Source of the DNA: Panicum virgatum | Taxonomy: Eukaryota > Streptophyta > Magnoliopsida > Poales > Poaceae | Direction: 5' to 3' | Assembly (NCBI RefSeq): GCF_016808335.1 | Contig: NC_053146.1 | Coordinates: 3,945,015-4,009,014 of the forward strand | DNA: 64,000 nucleotides | Shown here: positions 1-11,100 of the stretch, piece by piece | Position numbering within the stretch: the stretch's first letter is position 1 | How the letters are laid out: each line of letters begins with the position of its first letter | Notes under the pieces: generated by a model | Told to the model about the DNA's origin: nothing | Database searches by the model: none | The model's input: the letters and a program-made list of their open reading frames with translations, nothing else | Position numbers and translations under genes: made by a program

Positions 1-1308
1 GTTGGTGGTTACGAAAAGCAATGCACGAAGGTTAAAATGATCCTCTGCGTGCGCATCCCACATACGAACACCCTCCTCTTTCCAAAACAATAGAAGATCC
101 TCAATCAGTGGTTTCAGATACACATCTATATCGTTACCGGGTTGCTTCGGGCCAGGGATAAGCACCGGCATCATAATGAATTTCTGCTTCATACACAACT
201 AGGGAGGAAGGTTGTATATACAGAGTGTCACAGGCCAGGTACTATGGCCACTGCTCTGCTCATCGAAAGGATTCATGCCATCCGTACTTAAGCCGAATCT
301 TATATTCCTCGCATCATTTGCAAATATTGGGAATGTTCTGTCCAATTTTCTCCACTGCGACCCATCAGCGGGGTGCCTCAACATATTGTATTGCTTACGT
401 TCTTCTGTGTGCCATTGCATCAATTTAGCATTCGTTTTGTTTATGAACAAACGTTTCAGACGTGGTATTAGAGGAAAATACCACACCACCTTGGCAGGCA
501 CCCTCTTCTTGACACGCATCCCCTCAACATCGCCTAGATCATCTCGAGGGATCTTATACCGGCATGCGTTGCATACAGGGCATGAATCCAAATTTTCATA
601 CTCACCTCGATATAGGATGCAGTCATTAGGACAAGCATGTATCTTCTGTGCCTCTAATCCTAAAGGACAAATAATTTTTTTTGCCTCGTATGTTGTCTCC
701 GGCAAGGTGTTACCCTCAGGGAGTAAGTTTTTTATAAGTTTCAGCAACTCCTCGAATCCCTTGTCAGACAAACCATTTGATGCCTTCCATTGCAATAATT
801 TCAATGTTGTACCCAACTTCTTTTGGTCTTCTTTGCAATCAGGGTACAATAATATTCTGTAGTCCTCCAACATATGCTTCAGATCTCTCGATCCCTTTTC
901 TGTTTCGCAACCTTCCTCAGCTTCGTGCAACATCTGACCAAGATCATCTTCTACAACATATCCTTCAGTATCTTCTTCAGGCTCACCCATTGCAGTGTCA
1001 TTGAAAAAGAAATTATAATTGGCTGCAAAGTCAGGAATCCTGTCCTCTTCTTCTACATTATTATCCAGCACAATTCCTCTTTCGCCATGCTTGGTCCAAA
1101 CATAGTAGTTCGGTATGAAACTACTATTGAACAAGTGACTATGGATGGTTCTTGATGATGAGTAATGCTTCTCATTCTTACAGAATTTGCATGGACAACG
1201 AACGAAACCGCCATACTTGTGTTTCTCGGCCGCTTCTATGAATTCATGCACGCCATCCATGAACTCCTTTGAACGTCGGTCGGCCATGTACATCCATTGC
1301 CGACTCAT
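1..1308 (-). pseudogene. CACTA TNP2-type transposase, 5' part with in-frame amber stop
   Basis: This would encode the DDE transposase that cuts CACTA ends in the nucleus. The start is taken at the Met beginning MSRQWMYMADRRSKEF, where family members start; an upstream Met at 1359 is also in frame. Residues about 4-80 form the transposase-associated domain (PF13963) with paired Cys in CPCKFC. A Cys-rich stretch (CPNDCILY, CPVC) follows, then the beginning of the tnp2 domain (PF02992) at KLMQWHTEERK and DGSQWRK. A TAG at 199-201 replaces the Trp normally found after YNLPP. The same frame then continues with LCMKQKFIMMPVL to the window edge, so the break is a single nonsense change. The product is inferred to be non-functional unless read through. 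Confidence 0.85.
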
Positions 1309-1396
1309 CTGGGTCCACAATACATTTATATACATCATTGTACTGTAAAAATAGTTCATTCATACTACCAATTTATAACAATATATTTATATAATT

Positions 1397-1540
1397 GATA
1401 ATGCATATAACTATAATAAATAGATACTATTCACTTATCAAATAAATTGATAAAACATATAAATACAATAATTTGATAGTATTCAAATATCAAATAAATT
1501 GATAACGCATATAACTACAATAAGATGCTACAAATAAAAA
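1397..1540. repeat. AT-rich tandem repeat in CACTA leader
   Basis: Two imperfect copies of a roughly 60-75 bp AT-rich unit containing ATCAAATAAATTGATAA followed by CATATAACTACAATAA. They lie between the transposase start and the subterminal repeats of the left CACTA element. Confidence 0.5.
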
Positions 1541-2000
1541 TAATTATCACATGTATAAACTAAATCAAGTAATAACTATTTCTAAAAATTAATTGCTAAG
1601 TTATAAAGAAAAATAACTAACCTTTTTTCAAAAAAAAGCAAAAAATCACCTCCCCTCACCTCACTCAGCTGCCATGAACAGTGAGTTCACGGCAGCTTGA
1701 GGGGGGGGAGGGGCTGGGGTATTTATAGGCTCGGGCCAAAGGCACTGGTTGGTTTCAATGACCCGGTGCTAAATTTTGTTCAATAGCACCGGGTCAAAGC
1801 ACCAACCGGTGCCTTAGGCCCGAGCTCCTGACAGCTGCCACGTTTCATCACCTTAGGAACCGGTTATTACCATCAACCAGTGCCTATATCGCCGCCTTCA
1901 TTTGGTACCGGGTAGTGGTTCAAACCGGTTCCTATGCTGACGCATTGGAACCGGTTGGAACCACCACCCGGTGCCAATTGTCCTCCACTAGGTCAGTCGA

Positions 2001-2073
2001 AGGCCAAAGTTATCAGCTGCTGTTGCAGCCGGTAATCGGTACCGGCTGCAACAACAGCTGGTAACTTTGGCCT
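2001..2073. repeat. Near-perfect 34-bp-arm palindrome beside CACTA terminus
   Basis: The left arm (2001-2034) begins AGGCCAAAGTTATCAGCTGC. The right arm (2040-2073) is its near-perfect reverse complement, ending CTGGTAACTTTGGCCT. The loop is about 5 bp. It sits 27 bp inside the terminal end at 2100 and can fold into a long hairpin. Confidence 0.8.
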
Positions 2074-2100
2074 GGACCGATGGCCTGTTTTCTAGTAGTG

Positions 2101-3283
2101 GTTGTGTCGTGTCGTCGAGCAACGAGTACAAGTGCCCACACCAGCTAGACATAGGAAAGCCCCACCGCACAGTTGGAACACCCAATCTTCCCATGTGCAT
2201 TGTTGGGCTTTTCCATGATCCTGCTATTACATAGGCTTGGAATGCATTTTGGTTTCCTTGTCCACGTACAGGTTAGGTCAATCTTAATGTGTAGTGTTAT
2301 GAGTATCAAAATTGTTGATATGATATAGTTTTTATGAGGAGAGGAGAGGAAGTGTCATAAGATATGAGAGGAGTGTCATTGATGACACTCCACCAGCTCG
2401 CTTATCTAGTTTACGATGACACTCTCCATTGAGACTGACCTTAGCCATAGACACGAAAAACTCTGCTGGCTGAAAAAGATATAAAGTTTTATTTGTTTGA
2501 CGTCCCTAAAAATAGGAAAAGAAATCTTGTCATACTCTTCTCGACATAATAAAAGGAGAATGAATGAATCTTTACTGTCGTATTTGGTGAACAGCTTATG
2601 TGAGAGAATCTAAATCAGTTTCCATGAATATTATGGTTTTTTTTCTAAATGCCACAGAAACTAAACTGTTTTGTGTACAATTATCCTCCTTCATACCGGA
2701 CCAGTGTATTCAGGGAACCTAGATTTCTGATCATTACTGCTTGGCTGCTTCCACCATTCCACAGAGACTGAGATGTCTGTCTAAAATTTGAAATATTCAG
2801 GTTCAAAACAGACTGAGACGTCTGTCTAAAATTTCAAATATTTAGGTTCGGACGTTCGCTGTCCTTGAGTTTGAGCTTGGACACCGATTTTGGCATCATG
2901 AGATGACAAGAAACGTCCACTTACCATATATCCCAATTTTCTCAAGACTGGGATTCCAAAGTACTAGTACTTCGCTGCTGACACTTTTTTTTTCCAGATT
3001 TGCTTGCACAAGAACTCAGTGCAGAAACAGCTACGGCAGCAAGCAAGATGCCTTCTTCAAAAGCTACACACCAATTGCTGGCCGTAACTTTCCATCTAAT
3101 CATCACCATCAGCGCGTCCCCATCTATTAATCATCAACATCCACACAGAGCTGGGGATGAGTCATGTAGTCAAAGCCGACGCCGCCGGGGCCAATTCGCC
3201 ACCGGAATCTTCTCGTCTCCATCGGTGACGGTCTCGCCGTTACCATCCGCACGCAACAAGACAATGGCGCCGTGGCGACGCTC
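2101..3283. other. Intergenic, upstream of the inositol transporter
   Basis: No coding region is recognisable here. It contains a direct repeat of about 43 bp at 2764-2805 and 2809-2850 (core CTGTCTAAAATTT) and otherwise AT-rich promoter-distal sequence. Confidence 0.5.
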
Positions 3284-3299
3284 CACGTGCTAGTATATA
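3284..3299 (+). promoter_or_regulatory. G-box and TATA box of the inositol transporter promoter
   Basis: A CACGTG G-box (also an ABRE core) at 3284-3289 is followed by TATATA at about 3294-3299. The TATA is some 115 bp upstream of the ATG at 3413, which fits a transcription start near 3325-3330. G-boxes bind bZIP and bHLH factors; light or ABA control is an inference only. Confidence 0.55.
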
Positions 3300-3412
3300 C
3301 ACGCACGCAGACGGCGACGAGCCCAACTCGGAGGCTCCATTATTGCGAGCCATCGAGCAGCCCAAGGAGCGAGGATAGGGTAGGGTCGACGGTCGAGCAG
3401 CCAGCGGCGGCC

Positions 3413-5600
3413 ATGGAGGGCGGCGTGCACGAGCTCGACGGCTCCACCTTCAAGGAGTGCTTCTCCCTCTCGTGGAGGAACCCCTACGTCCTCCGCCTGG
3501 CCTTCTCCGCCGGCATCGGCGGCCTCCTCTTCGGCTACGACACCGGTGCGTGCGTGATCCCCCTCTTGCGTTCACGCTCAATTGCTCTGAAACTTCAGAA
3601 ATTCCATGGATTATTTTCGTCTGAAAGTTCAGCTGAAAGATGGCCCTTTTGTTCTTGTAAGAGTCGAGCGAGACCTTTTGAGCTGATGATTATTTTAAGG
3701 GGCTCGGGTGATTATCCTCACCGATTAGTGGATGATGAACTGTTGAAAAGTGTTTGTCAAGATCATGGTCAGTGACGAGTGACGCGAGCTCTGTTTGCTC
3801 ACTTGTTCGTGCGTGTGTGCAGGTGTTATTTCGGGTGCTCTGCTTTACATCCGTGACGACTTCCGTTCGGTCGACAGGAACACATGGCTTCAGGTAAGTA
3901 AGATGGAAATCCTGATGCGAGTTCATCGACCCTGACGGAGCAGTGCTGACAGCACCAGTGTGCAGGAAATGATCGTGAGCATGGCGGTGGCCGGCGCGAT
4001 CATTGGCGCGGCGATCGGGGGCTGGACCACGGACCGGTTCGGGCGGCGGACGTCGATCCTCGTGGCCGACTTTCTCTTCTTCGCGGGCGCGGTGGTGATG
4101 GCGTCGGCCCCGGGCCCCGCGCAGCTCGTCGTGGGCCGCGTCTTCGTCGGCCTCGGCGTCGGCATGGCGTCCATGACCTCCCCGCTCTACATCTCCGAGG
4201 CGTCCCCGGCCAGGATCCGCGGCGCGCTCGTCAGCACCAACGGCTTCCTCATCACCGGCGGCCAGTTCCTGGCCTACCTCATCAACCTCGCCTTCACCAA
4301 GGCCCCGGGGACGTGGAGGTGGATGCTCGGCGTCGCCGCGGTCCCCGCCGTCGTCCAGTTCGGCCTCATGCTCTTCCTCCCCGAATCCCCGCGATGGCTC
4401 TACAGAAAGGTGCTTTCTTCTCGCAGAGTCCTTGTCCAACCACCAGAGAGAGGATTCGATTTTTACTCGTGAATTTGGTGCCGAGCGCAGGGGCGGCCGG
4501 AGGAAGCAGAGGCGATCCTGCGGCGGATCTACTCGGCGGAGGAGGTGGAGCGGGAGATCGAGGAGCTCAAGGAGTCGGTGGCGGCGGAGGCGCGGGAGCG
4601 CGGCTCGTCGGAGAAGGTGAGCCTGGCGGCGCTGCTGCGGACGGCGACGGTGCGGCGGGGCCTGGTCGCCGGCGTGGGGCTGCAGGTGTTCCAGCAGCTG
4701 GTGGGCATCAACACGGTGATGTACTACAGCCCGACGATCGTGCAGCTCGCCGGGTTCGCGTCCAACCAGACGGCGCTGGCGCTGTCGCTGGTCACCTCGG
4801 GGCTCAACGCGCTCGGCTCCATCGTCAGCATCTACTTCATCGACCGCACGGGCCGGAAGAAGCTGCTCGTCATCAGCCTCGTCGGCGTCATCCTCTCGCT
4901 CGGCGTGCTCACCGCCGTGTTCCACGAGACCACGTCCCACTCGCCGCCCGTCAGCGCCGCCGAGACCGGCCGCTTCGACGGCTCGCTCACGTGCCCGGAC
5001 TACCGCCTGCAGTCGTCGGCGTCGAGCGGTGGCTTCTGGGACTGCACCCGGTGCCTCAAGGCCAGGTCGACAGAGTGCGGGTTCTGCTCGTCCGGCGCCG
5101 GCAAGCTGCTCCCCGGCGCGTGCCTGGTGTCGAACGCCACGACGCGCGACGCGTGCCACGGCGAGGGCGGGCGGCTGTGGTACACGCGCGGGTGCCCGAG
5201 CCGGAACGGGTGGCTGGCGCTAGTGGGGCTGGCGCTCTACATCATCTTCTTCTCCCCCGGGATGGGCACCGTGCCGTGGATCGTCAACTCGGAGATCTAC
5301 CCGCTGCGGTTCCGCGGCGTGTGCGGCGGCGCGGCGGCCACGGCGAACTGGGTATCCAACCTCGCCGTGGCGCAGTCGTTCCTGTCGCTGACGCAGGCCA
5401 TCGGGGTGGCGTGGACGTTCCTCATCTTCGGGGGCCTGTCCGTGGCCGCGCTGGCGTTCGTGCTCGTCTGCGTGCCAGAGACCAAGGGGCTCCCCATCGA
5501 GGAGGTGGAGAAGATGCTGGAGCGCCGGGAGCTCAGGCTCAGGTTCTGGGCGCCGCGCGACGCGGACGGCAAGGAGACTGCCAAGGGCGCTGGCGTGTAG
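3413..5600 (+). CDS. Inositol transporter, INT2/INT4-type H+/myo-inositol symporter
   Basis: A major facilitator (PF00083) protein expected to move myo-inositol with protons across the plasma membrane. Exons are 3413-3545, 3823-3893, 3966-4409 and 4491-5600, all GT-AG and in phase. They give 585 aa, close to Arabidopsis INT4. Motifs in order: [17 protein letters not shown] (TM1, split by intron 1), DRFGRR in loop 2-3, [54 protein letters not shown], and the C-terminal VPETKG. Residues at about 4984-5208 form a Cys-rich extracellular loop ([15 protein letters not shown] and more), the PSI-like loop of INT2/INT4 and not the short loop of tonoplast INT1. Plasma-membrane location follows from that similarity and is not shown by the sequence itself. 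No frame defect is seen. The third and fourth exons are strongly GC3-rich, as usual in grass genes. Confidence 0.93.
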
Positions 5601-6417
5601 TAATTATCCATCATGTGGCGCGTGAAAAACCCTGCGAGCTTCTGGGTTAAATTGTTGTTAGTGGTGGCTTGAGGTTGATCGATTTCTGGTCGTTTCTAAT
5701 TTTCATTACTAGTCTGTACAATAGATTTTATTTTGTGCACCTCCACATGTATTCAATATATGTTTAGTTGAACTATTTGTTTGTGAATTGACGTTATTAT
5801 CTCTTCCATCATACATGAATATATGGTGACATATATCGTGGATAGTATTTTTATGTAAATAATAATATAAATAATTTACTAATAATGATAGAAATAATAA
5901 TTTTAGAAATTTATATTAGTGCACTTTAATATATTATTGTAATTATATAATTTAGATTCAGATTTATGAGTAATTTAAGTTGTAATAATAATAACATCAT
6001 TGGATAATTTATATGCAAATTTAGGGGGTATTTGTATTATTTTTATAATGGCATAGGTGGGTAATTTACATAAAGATTAGGGGGTTACTTTAGATTTTTT
6101 ATAATGACAGAGGTGGGTAATTTAGATACATGTTTAGGGGGGTTACTTTAGTCTATTTTCATAATGGCAGAGGTGGGTAATTTATTAGGAAAGATAACAA
6201 ATCCGATGGTTATTATAATTAGAGTTGTTGGATTGATGGCTGGATGTTTTTTATTTTTGTGAGAATTTATAGGATTTCTCTATTTTTTTTAAAGTGTCCA
6301 CCTAGGATTCAAGGAGCCACCAATTAGTAATAGTAAGATACGCGATTGAGTTGTGTCACTTATGTGCAATTATTCATGATATTTTAACTGGATTTTGCAT
6401 AATGGCCTTAGGTACCA
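5601..6417. other. 3' UTR and AT-rich intergenic DNA with tandem repeats
   Basis: No gene is seen. AT-rich sequence following the transporter stop probably includes its 3' UTR. It holds the 57-bp tandem array described separately. Confidence 0.5.
6021..6190. repeat. Three tandem copies of a ~57-bp unit
   Basis: Units start at about 6021, 6077 and 6134. Each opens TTAGGGGG and ends with ATAATGGCAGAGGTGGGTAA-like sequence. A more degenerate copy may lie upstream at 5950-6020. Confidence 0.75.
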
Positions 6418-7230
6418 TTTGGAGTGGATATTAATAAAGTCTAGAATTTGAAATTGGTCTGGAATATACTCAATATCACCTGTTTGGATGCTCTGCGAAG
6501 TGATATTGGAATTTTTGTCCAATACCAAGTGGTGTTTAGTTTAGCATGCCGTTGAACCTCCTACCATGATTCCGACCTATACCTTTCCGTATTACGTTGC
6601 ATGCACCACACCCCTCTTCTTCCTCGCACATCCCTCCCCTCCACCACCACGCTGCTTCTGCTCTGATGGCCACCGTGCCGCTCTTCGTGCCCTCCGTCAC
6701 CGCTCCTGCTTGGCCAAGCCACTCCCTAACTCTTCGCCGCGCTTTGCTCCCTCCCCGCACCTCTATGCCGCGGTGCCACTCCCCCACCCCTCCTGCTTCT
6801 CCGTGCCCCTCGCCAACCGCACCGCTATGATACCCCACGCCCCTCAGCCACCATGCCATTTCCCTGTTCCTCCACATCCCTCAGCCACTATGCCGCTTCT
6901 CTACTCCCCTACGTTGCTTGGCCGCCATGTCGCTCCCCTCTCCTCCGCACCGCTCCCTGCTCCTCTGCGCAGGACTGCTCCGCCACACCGTTACCTATGC
7001 CTACCGCTGCTGCTGCTCCGCTCCCCTAGAAGCCTATTGTGGTGATGTGAGGAGCAGTGCATAGGAGATGAGGATGGATCAAGTCCTAGATTGGTATTTG
7101 TCTCTAGTTCAGTTACTTATACACCCAAACAATTGTTTTGGTAGTGTGTCCATTTCAATGCTCACCCTGATTTTGTATTAGATCCAATTTGATACCAAAC
7201 TCTACAATATCGACATCCAAACGAAGCCTT
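6418..7230. mobile_element. Possible TIR element with GC-rich insert
   Basis: The left border (TTTGGAGTGGATATT...) and the reverse complement of the right border (TTTGGATGTCGATATTG...) share an imperfect inverted repeat. They flank a C-rich interior (about 6560-7030) with no recognised coding homology. I could not define a clean target-site duplication, so the borders and the class (hAT- or MULE-like) are uncertain. Confidence 0.35.
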
Positions 7231-7685
7231 TTTTTCCTCGTTAACCAAGCTTTTATTTGAACCTCTCTACTTTTAGTGTTTTTAGTCTTCTTCTTCTTCA
7301 GCTGGGATAATTTTCCATGGTAGATGTTTTTTATGTATTTTGCAAAATGGTCTTATCCAAGGGAGAATACGCAAAAGATAAGAATGCCTAGATTTCTCCA
7401 AGGCCCAATAGCCTTTCTAACAATCCATTGCTACATCTCGGCCCACCGCGGCGTGCCTCCCCACAATTCGGTGGCGCCAATTATTCTCCCAGGTGCGCGC
7501 GCAAAATCCAAATCTAATCCCCCCCCCCCACCCCCACACCCACCGATTCCCCTAGCCCTCCAGTCATTCTCGCGCGAACCGAACGGCGCCTCCCTCCCGC
7601 GGCTGCGTAGGGTCCTCCTCCGACGACGACGATCAGCTGTCAGCGAGCACTCTCCGACAAGATCTCTCCTCCCCGTGCTCCTTGG

Positions 7686-8873
7686 ATGGCGACCAGCGAG
7701 GAGCTAGCGCAGATCGACATCTCCAAGGAGGTTCGTGCGCCCCCACCTTCCCCGCCGCACAGTGCACGCCGGGTGCTCGACGTTTTGTCTGACCGACCTG
7801 TCCTGCAGGAGAAGGACAAGCTGGTGAATGACGTGATGCGCTACGTGCTCTTCAAGACGCACCAGGCTTCCGGCTGCCCCATCAAGCGGGAGGAGCTCAC
7901 CGGGATCATCACCAAGAACTACCGTCAGCGCGGCCTGCCCACGCTCATCATCAACGAGGCCAGGGACAGGCTCGCTGCCACCTTCGGGTACGAGATGAGG
8001 GAGCTCCAGAGGACCCGCGCCCCGTCCACACGCTTTGGCCGGGCGTCGGAGCCGCAACGTAAGGCATCGTCCTACTTTTTTCTCCTTCCTATTTTCTTTG
8101 GTTGCTTCCACTGTGTCTGTCGCCACAGCATTACTGGGAGGCGATGGCTGATGAATTTTTGTGCGAGATGTATTTAGCGAATGCGGAGGCGAAGAGCTAT
8201 GTTCTGGTCAGCCAGATAGACCCTGAGGTGCATAGCGAGTGGGTTGAGGACAAGGAGGCTGCCCCTCTGTCTGCTTTTTCTTTTGCTGTCATTAGCCTTG
8301 TTCACCTTGCTGGTGGCAAAGCCTCCGAAGGTAAGGGAAGGGGGGTCAAAATCATTTGCTTTCGTTAGGAAAATTCATGATCTGATGCTTCTGAGTGCTG
8401 CTGATCAATCTCCAGAGGACCTCTGGCATCAGTTGAAGCGGCTGGGTTTGATGGAGAACGATGATAAGCACCCTGTTTTTGGTAACAATAAGCAGGCGCT
8501 TGAACGTCTTGTGCAGCAAAGGTTAGTTTGGTGCGTGCTGTAGAATATGTAATTCATTGCAAATAATTTGTTTGGTTCATCTTTGTTGTCTAATGCAGGT
8601 ACTTGCTGAAGGAGAAACTTGCTGGACCCGAAGGTCATGTTGTGATGTATGAGCTTGCTGAGAGGGCATTGGATGAATCCACCAGTGGGAGTCTCAAAGC
8701 CTACATTTCAAAGGTATGTATGCATTACCCTTTGACAAAAATGCCATAAATTTCAATCCATCTTTGTTGTGCAAGATGTTTTGAATCTGCTAAAAACGAA
8801 GATCATTTTTTTTCCTTTCATCATGGAGTAGATTGTGGGCACAAGCACTGCCACAGAAGAAACTTCAAGTTGA
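7686..8873 (+). CDS. NSE3: NSE3 / MAGE-domain subunit of the SMC5/6 complex
   Basis: This should encode the single plant MAGE-family protein, a nuclear subunit that partners NSE1 and NSE4 in the SMC5/6 complex for recombinational DNA repair. Exons: 7686-7730, 7809-8058, 8178-8330, 8416-8521, 8599-8713 and 8832-8873, with matching phases at every junction, giving 236 aa. The MAGE homology domain (PF01454, two winged helices) runs from about residue 16 (KLVNDVMRYVLFKTHQ), through GIITKNYRQRGLP and EDKEAAPLSAFSF, to DLWHQLKRLGL, HPVFGNNKQALERLVQQRY and GPEGHVVMYELAERALDE. It ends ISKIVGTSTATEETSS. The exon 3 acceptor at 8177 was chosen because it gives PNAEAKSYVL in phase. The length agrees with Arabidopsis MAGE. 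A GC-rich, C-rich leader (7500-7685) precedes the ATG and no TATA is obvious. Confidence 0.88.
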
Positions 8874-9403
8874 TATGATGACATTTGATCAGTACGTATT
8901 TCAATTGCTTCACCTTTGCTTGTTTCTGGATCAAAATGTTATGTCTTGCCAATTCCTTTTGGGAAGAATAGCTACTAACATGTTTTCTCATCATATCTTG
9001 GCCTTGCAGGGTATCTGCCCTGTTTGTTGCGCTCGAGGACAAGCTGACTCCATTCAGGCTTGGAAGCTATATCGTCTTGCATGGCCGGCCGTTCGTCTGT
9101 CAAAGCAGGGCGTATTTTGTACAGGAGAGAAGTGTGCTTCTCTGAATAGGCGGTAGTGTCTTTAACTGAACAATGTTCACTACATGCAGTAACCACCTTA
9201 GCATTGCTTGGATTACCATTTGTCAGGCAGTGTACATTTGTGCCGTAGAACGCAGCTGAAGACCTTATTCAGTAGACCGTATTGTTTGTCACTCACTCTG
9301 TCCAGTGTCCACTGTCCAATGGGGGAGTCTGGTTACCTGGCACAAGCAAGCCGTATGTCGCCTTTGTGGAGCAGAACGCTGCGAGGTTTCTTCGATCCTA
9401 GCT
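8874..9403 (+). other. 3' UTR region of NSE3
   Basis: Sequence after the NSE3 stop has no coding signal. A donor-like GTACGT near 8893 and an acceptor TTGCAG ending near 9009 could remove a 3'-UTR intron; this is an inference. Confidence 0.4.
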
Positions 9404-9559
9404 GAGGTCCGGCCGGGGCTCCGGAACCTGCGGACGCTCGCCCTGAACGACAACGCCTTCTCCGGCGGCGTCCCAAGGGAGCTCGGAGCGCTGTCGTTGC
9501 TGTCCCAGTTGTAAATTTACTGTAACATGCTCGCCGGCACCATCCCGCCGGAGCTCGGG
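9404..9559 (+). pseudogene. LRR receptor-kinase fragment (about two LRRs) with stop codon
   Basis: The frame reads [25 protein letters not shown], then a TAA at 9512-9514, then resumes ...AGTIPPELG. It matches residues encoded at 51503-51665 of the receptor kinase in this window ([26 protein letters not shown], then [15 protein letters not shown]). The TAA sits where the kinase gene has a Tyr codon (TAC). Flanking sequence is unrelated, so this is an isolated gene piece. It is more GC-rich than its surroundings. Confidence 0.85.
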
Positions 9560-10703
9560 CGGACTGCCTCGACCTACTCCTGGCCATGACATGTTTTGGA
9601 GTAGGATGCGGCCGTGGCGGGCGTCGACGAGTCGCCAGTCATTGCTGCCATGCTTTCCTGAAAATAGATGGCTCGGTACTTCAGTCCGATTCAGACATCC
9701 AGTTTGATCCCAATTAGATTCCCCAAGCAATAGATTTGGCCATTCTTCGTACATCTTTGGAACTGAAAAGCAGAAGCTAAAGGTTCAGTTTCAGAAAACG
9801 AGATCACCATGTGCTGAATCTCCTTCCTCTGCTCTTCCAGGGGCACCGAGATCACCGATCACCTGTACACCTGACAAACGGTTGCCACGTTCAGTTCCAG
9901 TTCATCAATGTGCAGAACTGGGATACTAATATGGAATGATAATGCCTATCTGAAGTTCTGAACTGCCTGTCTTCCTCGCGCCTCAACATAAGTTGTACTT
10001 TGCTGCTGATAGCCTAACACGTCAGATTTTAGTGTTCAAAGCATGGACTGAGCATCTTAAGCTCTGAAAGATCATCGAGCCTCGACGCCCACAGGATACT
10101 GAATTCATGAACATTGACACTGTATGTTCCAAGTTTACCTAGTAGAAGGAAAAGCAATGCTTCCATCATGTCAAAATAGCTTCAAGAACTTCTTTCTGCT
10201 GAGCACAGTAGTTGAAACAATGACGAACATTCAGTCCACTTCATCCATGTCCAGATTCTCTGAACTATAAAAATTTAAATTTCTAGTACCCAGCATGTTT
10301 TCGCCATTTGAAAGTCAGCCGTCGAGCTCAATTCATCTGTAGCACGCGTGCAACGAACATGACAAGTCATATTGAACAGAATTTCCCAAGCAACTTCGTT
10401 TTTTTTTCCAACAACTGAAAACAGAAGCTTAAAGGTTCAGTTTCAGAAAACAGTTGCCCTAGCATGATTTTTATTTTCTACTATGCATGTCAAGAAACAA
10501 CGAGATGAGCTATATATGAATTATAAAGCTATAGTATGAACTATGTATACATGATTTTTCCAACTATACATGTCAAGCAACTACGAAATGAGCTGTACAT
10601 GTCAAAACCTGATAAAACAGTCACCAACATCCAGTTCGCTTTATCAATGTTCAGAATTGGGAGACCGTTCTCAAATAATTATGCGTCAGTATATCAACAT
10701 TTA
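9560..10703. other. Intergenic, no gene recognised
   Basis: No convincing ORF or RNA gene. Several loosely repeated phrases occur (for example GAAAACAGAAGCTTAAAGGTTCAG near 10420 and a similar phrase near 9770), suggesting diverged duplication. Confidence 0.4.
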
Positions 10704-10936
10704 GGTTGTGTTTAGTTTGCGAAAAAAGTTTGGATTTTGATACTGTAGCACATTTTTTTTATTATTTAATAATTAATATCCAATCATGGACTAACTAGGC
10801 TTAAAAATTCATCTCGTATGAAACAGTTAAATTGTGTAATTAATTATTTTTTCAACTGTATTTAATGCTCCATGCATGTATTCGAAGATTCGATGTGACT
10901 GGTACTGTAGAAATTTTTTTGGAACTAAACATAGCC
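10704..10936. mobile_element. Tourist-like MITE
   Basis: Imperfect terminal inverted repeats: GGTTGTGTTTAGTT at the left, and GGCTATGTTTAGTT as the reverse complement of the right end. The core has the familiar ACTGTAGCAC, CCAATCATGGACTAACTAGG and TTCGATGTGACTGGTACTGTAG phrases of a common panicoid MITE. The flanks TTA / TCA are an imperfect 3-bp duplication. Confidence 0.75.
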
Positions 10937-11100
10937 TCATTATTGAGAGCGACCTGCGTTACAACGATCTCATTCATCTTTTCTTTCTTTCTTTTTAACG
11001 AAAAGATATTCCCTCATCGTTTGGCAATTTTGGATTCCTATATGAGTGCAACTGTCCCACAATAATCTAGTTGGGCCGTGAAGGGCTGCTAGGGCCGGAA

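Larger units (their letters stand above)
1..2100 (-). mobile_element. CACTA (En/Spm-type) DNA transposon, 5' part, truncated by window edge
   Basis: The right end of this element is the minus-strand 5' terminus. Reading down from 2100 gives CACTACTAGAAAACAGGCC, a typical CACTA terminal inverted repeat. Inside it (about 1735-2080) lie repeated GCACCGGTTGGTT / AACCGGTGCC-type subterminal motifs, then an AT-rich leader (1370-1640), then a TNP2-type transposase reading leftwards off the window. The other terminus is outside the window, so element length and target duplication cannot be checked. Confidence 0.85.

Noticed and set aside
3690..5159. 489-codon minus-strand open frame
   Set aside because: It is antisense to the exons of the inositol transporter, rich in Arg/Asp/Ala from GC3 bias, and has no domain.
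4313..5650. 445-codon plus-strand frame overlapping the transporter
   Set aside because: It is a +1-frame shadow crossing an intron, with no homology.
8101..8177. Extra NSE3 exon sequence reading YWEAMADEFLCEMYLA
   Set aside because: No acceptor gives the right phase with exon 2, whereas the acceptor at 8177 joins in phase and matches the family sequence AEAKSYVLVSQ.
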